A stretch of DNA of 64,000 nt. Origin: Aegilops tauschii subsp. strangulata (lineage: Eukaryota; Streptophyta; Magnoliopsida; Poales; Poaceae). A program made the translations under genes and the position numbers. The notes beneath the pieces were generated by a model. It made no database searches and was not told the origin of the DNA. It saw only the letters and a program-made list of their open reading frames with translations. Within the stretch, counting starts at the first letter, position 1, and each line of letters begins with the position of its first letter. The DNA lies in contig NC_053037.3 in the NCBI RefSeq assembly GCF_002575655.3, positions 48,147,242 through 48,211,241 of the forward strand. The letters run 5' to 3'. Shown one piece after another: positions 61,425-64,000 of the stretch.

Positions 61425-61647
61425 AGGAGTCCCAGTCAGTCCTGCGCGATCCCGGATTTTGGTCACTTGCTTTGTTTACGCTTCCGCCACCCGCAATAAG
61501 TCTTCTCGAGCCTCTCTCCGACGCTCGAAGAGCTGTAGTCTTCTGGAGTCATATCACTCGCCTCGCGGTGATATCTCCACCATCGTTATTATCGTGAGTT
61601 AGTAGTTTGCCACCCTATCCGCCGTATTGTTTTATCGACGTGCATGT

Positions 61648-61653
61648 AATAAA
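61648..61653 (+). terminator. Possible polyadenylation signal in LTR
   Basis: AATAAA lies 224 bases after the TAG of the split ORF and 165 bases before the LTR end, a reasonable place for the R/U5 boundary. Confidence 0.5.
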
Positions 61654-61821
61654 TTGTTGGGCAGTCTCTGCTCAACCTTGTATTATATTTAGTACTCCTG
61701 GCATTTTTTCTTCTGTGACCAATATATTGTCTATCAGTGAGAAGGAATTCTTCCTCGCTGGTCCGTAACGGGGATTGGTTTCTCAATAATTATTTTATTG
61801 AAAAACCGGTCGTGACAAGCT

Positions 61822-61833
61822 TGGTACCAGAGC
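61822..61833 (+). other. Primer binding site, tRNA-iMet variant
   Basis: TGGTACCAGAGC lies four bases after the LTR end. It differs from the usual iMet site TGGTATCAGAGC by one base. Confidence 0.75.
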
Positions 61834-61983
61834 CAGGCTGACTGTAGGAAGCCACTAGGTGCGATCGCTAATCGGTTATTAGCGTCGTTTGTGCTTTTTC
61901 AGCATTTTGCAATTGTAGCTATTTTCTGTTGGTCATCATAAATTTATGACATGACTACTCAGAATTTTTGCCTACTTTTTTAG

Positions 61984-62790
61984 ATGGCTGGCAGCAGCTG
62001 TGAGAATCGAGTGTTCACCAACGTGCCTGAGGGGTTTGTCAAGCTCCTCGCCTCCATCACCAAGCTCGCGATCGGGCCAGCAGCTCGCCCGGAGTTCACA
62101 CTCTACCCGCACATGCTCAGTGACGACGTGTCGATGCACCAAGCCGTGGTGCAGTTCAAGGGAGGACGATCTGCTGCTCGCCACTTCCGTTTTACGGGTA
62201 GGGCCATGCCTACGGAAAGGCATGCCATGCAGATGGCTGCCCGCGAGGCGATAGCTCGCCTTCGGGACATCCTTCCTACGATGAAGACTCGTCGCTACCG
62301 CTACCTCCCATGCCATGTGCCATACACCAGCCACTATGCGTTTGCCTGCCATCGGGGAGAAAGAGACGAAGCCATCGAGATGGTTGTGGAGTATCTCAAG
62401 GCTCTGGAGGAGTCTTTCGACAACCTCGTAGATGATCTTGTGGCTGCCCGCATGTACTTAGTCCGAGGTGGTCCTGCCAGCAGGAAGGAGCTTCTCCACA
62501 CGGCGCCGCCTCTGACATTCATCTCGTCTTCAGCCTCGTATGCACCGGCCGTTTTGGCCACTGCTCGCCGTCTGCCTACCACCGAGGAGTTCGACCGAGT
62601 CATCGCTCCTACTCCAGTCAGAGCCGCACCGCCTGCCGCACGCGCTCTACCACCAGTCGTCCCCGCACCATCACCGCAGTGCAGCGTCACGCGCCTGGAG
62701 CCAGCTAGAGAGGAGGTGGAAGTTGACTCTCCTGGACCGCTGAGCCTTGCCATCAGCAAGGGGAAGGAGGTCTTCACCATCTCCGACTGA
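61984..62790 (+). CDS. Unknown ORF between primer site and gag
   Basis: The 268-codon intact frame starts MAGSSCENRVFTNVPEGF. Residues about 35-100 hold a compact segment ending in ERHAMQMAAREAIARLRD, an amphipathic helix-like run after a Phe/Gly-rich strand-like part, loosely like the end of a double-stranded RNA-binding fold. A charged middle part follows, then a Pro/Ala-rich linker and an acidic tail (EVEVDSPGPLSL). It is not gag, which starts 295 bases downstream. I do not recognise the family; the RNA-binding idea rests on pattern only. Confidence 0.7.
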   Translation: MAGSSCENRVFTNVPEGFVKLLASITKLAIGPAARPEFTLYPHMLSDDVSMHQAVVQFKGGRSAARHFRFTGRAMPTERHAMQMAAREAIARLRDILPTMKTRRYRYLPCHVPYTSHYAFACHRGERDEAIEMVVEYLKALEESFDNLVDDLVAARMYLVRGGPASRKELLHTAPPLTFISSSASYAPAVLATARRLPTTEEFDRVIAPTPVRAAPPAARALPPVVPAPSPQCSVTRLEPAREEVEVDSPGPLSLAISKGKEVFTISD

Positions 62791-63084
62791 GAGCACCGAG
62801 TAGCCGCGTATTATGTCTGCTTGTATGATGTGCTGTTTTATCTGTACGCTAGTTTGTATTGGTGTGTTTGCTGCCTTCCGAGTAGTACGCTAGTTTTAAT
62901 AACATGTCAGGATTGTGTACGCGCATCCTGAGTGCTGTATCATGTGTTTGCTTTTCGCATGTAAGTTTTATGTTAAGCACTTCTTCTCCATGAAAAATCA
63001 TTTGTGGTTCCTTTTGCAAGAGTTTCCTCGTGCTACACAGTTTTTTTCTCATGGGTTTTGCAAATAATACCCCAGACTGGAAAA

Positions 63085-64000
63085 ATGTCTCGCCCATGGA
63101 CTCGCTCCATGCCCAATCAGCCAGAAGAGGTTTACGGGACACAAACCAGCAACAATTTCACTCAGGGTCAGTCCAGCCAACAAGACAGCGAAGCAGCACT
63201 ATCTCAAGTATGCCGTCTCTTCGAGCAAAGTCAGCAACAACACCAAGAGATGATGAACCATGTCATCAACATGGGAAACCACCGTGAACACTATCAACCA
63301 CATTCCAAGTTATCCGAGTTGCAGAAGACTCGTCCCTCAACTTTTGCTCACACCGATAGACCGCTGGAAGCTGATGATTGGCTTCGTGAGATTGAAAGGA
63401 AACTGATTATGGCTCAATGCTTAGATCATGAGAAAGTGCTTTATGCACCACACTACCTTACTGGAGCAGCCGCAGCATGGTGGGAGAACTTCCTACACAT
63501 GCATCCCAGGGAGCACAACATCACCTGGGAAGAGTTCAAGGAAGGTTTCCGTGGGGCACACATCCCCAGGAGCATTCTAAAGATCAAGAAGAGAGAGTTT
63601 GATGACCTGAAGCAAAGAGGCATGTCAGTGACAGAGTACAATGGTCAGTTCACCCAGCTGTCTCGTTATGCCTACGACGAGCACATGACAGAAAACAAGA
63701 AGATGGAAAAATTCCTGGATGGCCTGGCACCAGCGCTAAGATGCCAGCTGATTGTACACACCTTTCCGGATTTTAAGACGCTGGTGGACAAGGCCATCAC
63801 CTTGGAAAATGAGCGCCGTAGTCTGGAAGATATCCGCAAGCGGAAGAGGGACAAGACGACTCTTGCCTGCAGCAATCGAGGCAAGGCTGAGGTCCCAAGG
63901 ACAGACACAAGGAGATCCACGACTACTGAGCCAAGGCCCGTCGGACAGTTTCATGCCAGGGACAAAGAGTTCACATACCGTCCAGGGGTCACCTGCTATG
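63085..64000 (+). CDS. gag: Del-type gag (nucleocapsid) protein, partial
   Basis: It opens at ATG 63085 (MSRPWTRSMPNQ) and stays in frame for 305 codons to the window edge. A Gln-rich N-terminal region is followed by the Retrotrans_gag capsid core at about residues 90-240, with LEADDWLREIERKL, GAAAAWWENF, TWEEFKEGFRGAHIP and KMEKFLDGLAPALR. A basic region comes next, and the last residues (GVTCY) look like the start of a CCHC zinc knuckle. A pyrimidine-rich tract and CCAG lie just before the start, so a splice acceptor is possible. No defects are seen. Confidence 0.9.
   Translation, partial: MSRPWTRSMPNQPEEVYGTQTSNNFTQGQSSQQDSEAALSQVCRLFEQSQQQHQEMMNHVINMGNHREHYQPHSKLSELQKTRPSTFAHTDRPLEADDWLREIERKLIMAQCLDHEKVLYAPHYLTGAAAAWWENFLHMHPREHNITWEEFKEGFRGAHIPRSILKIKKREFDDLKQRGMSVTEYNGQFTQLSRYAYDEHMTENKKMEKFLDGLAPALRCQLIVHTFPDFKTLVDKAITLENERRSLEDIRKRKRDKTTLACSNRGKAEVPRTDTRRSTTTEPRPVGQFHARDKEFTYRPGVTCY

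Larger units (their letters stand above)
57709..61817 (+). repeat. 5' LTR of Del-type element
   Basis: The 4109 bp LTR starts TGTGACACCC and ends GGTCGTGACA. It contains a TATA box (59006), the split-ORF exons (59799-61424), tandem repeats and an AATAAA (61648). If the TATA box is used, U3 is about 1.3 kb and the transcribed R plus U5 about 2.8 kb, unusually long. Confidence 0.88.
57709..64000 (+). mobile_element. Del/Tekay-type Gypsy retrotransposon with 4.1 kb LTR, right end outside window
   Basis: The 5' LTR is 57709-61817, followed by a primer site, an extra ORF and gag, which stays open to the window edge. The gag sequence fits the Del/Tekay lineage of chromoviruses in grasses. Reading frames here are intact, unlike all other elements in the window, so this is probably the youngest insertion. 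Pol and the 3' LTR lie to the right. Confidence 0.85.

Overview
This window is a dense nest of transposable elements of the kind that fills intergenic DNA in Triticeae grasses (wheat, Aegilops, barley, rye). The signs are Athila gag-pol with a tRNA-Asp primer site, a 479 bp Tat LTR beginning TGAGGGAGTCC, Sukkula-like elements with LTRs of 3.5-3.8 kb and no coding interior, and a CACTA transposon beginning CACTACAAGAAA. I find no convincing host gene, rRNA or tRNA gene, and no CRISPR array. Family names are from memory and were not checked against a database.

Left half (1-42110). The outermost piece seen is a 109 bp plus-strand Athila LTR end (42002-42110). A minus-strand Athila element sits against it (5' LTR 40477-42001, decayed gag-pol leftwards). 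A plus-strand Athila-related element with a single unknown ORF (17246-36919, Sabrina-like) split that Athila pol gene between RNase H and integrase. A plus-strand Sukkula-like element (21086-32898) then inserted into the Sabrina-like element. The junction between Athila pol and the Sabrina-like LTR occurs twice (12636/12637 and 17245/17246), so a block of about 4.6 kb was duplicated in tandem, with the breakpoint near 15054/15055. A second Sukkula-like element (1-11417, minus strand) interrupts the left copy and runs off the left edge.

Right half (42111-64000). LINE-like remnants (zinc knuckle, reverse-transcriptase zinc-binding domain) carry a PIF/Harbinger deletion derivative with a perfect TAA target duplication. 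Next comes a Tat-clade element (43889-52639) with a broken gag-pol and an antisense spliced gene. It is cut by a CACTA transposon (52640-57708) rich in tandem repeats, which is cut in turn by a Del/Tekay-type element (57709 to the right edge) with a 4.1 kb LTR, an extra ORF before gag, and an open gag running off the window.

The most unusual signal is inside the long LTRs. Both the Sukkula-like LTRs and the unrelated-looking Del-type LTR contain the same split-ORF layout: a short acidic internal exon, a GC-type donor (CCAG followed by GCAAGC), an intron of about 1.3-1.5 kb, an acceptor CCAG before ATGTTG, and an acidic terminal exon with a stop. Intron phases are identical (1 and 1), and internal exon lengths (63, 75 and 78 nt) are all multiples of three. 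In the Del-type LTR the unit lies between a TATA box and an AATAAA, so the LTR may itself contain a complete small spliced gene.
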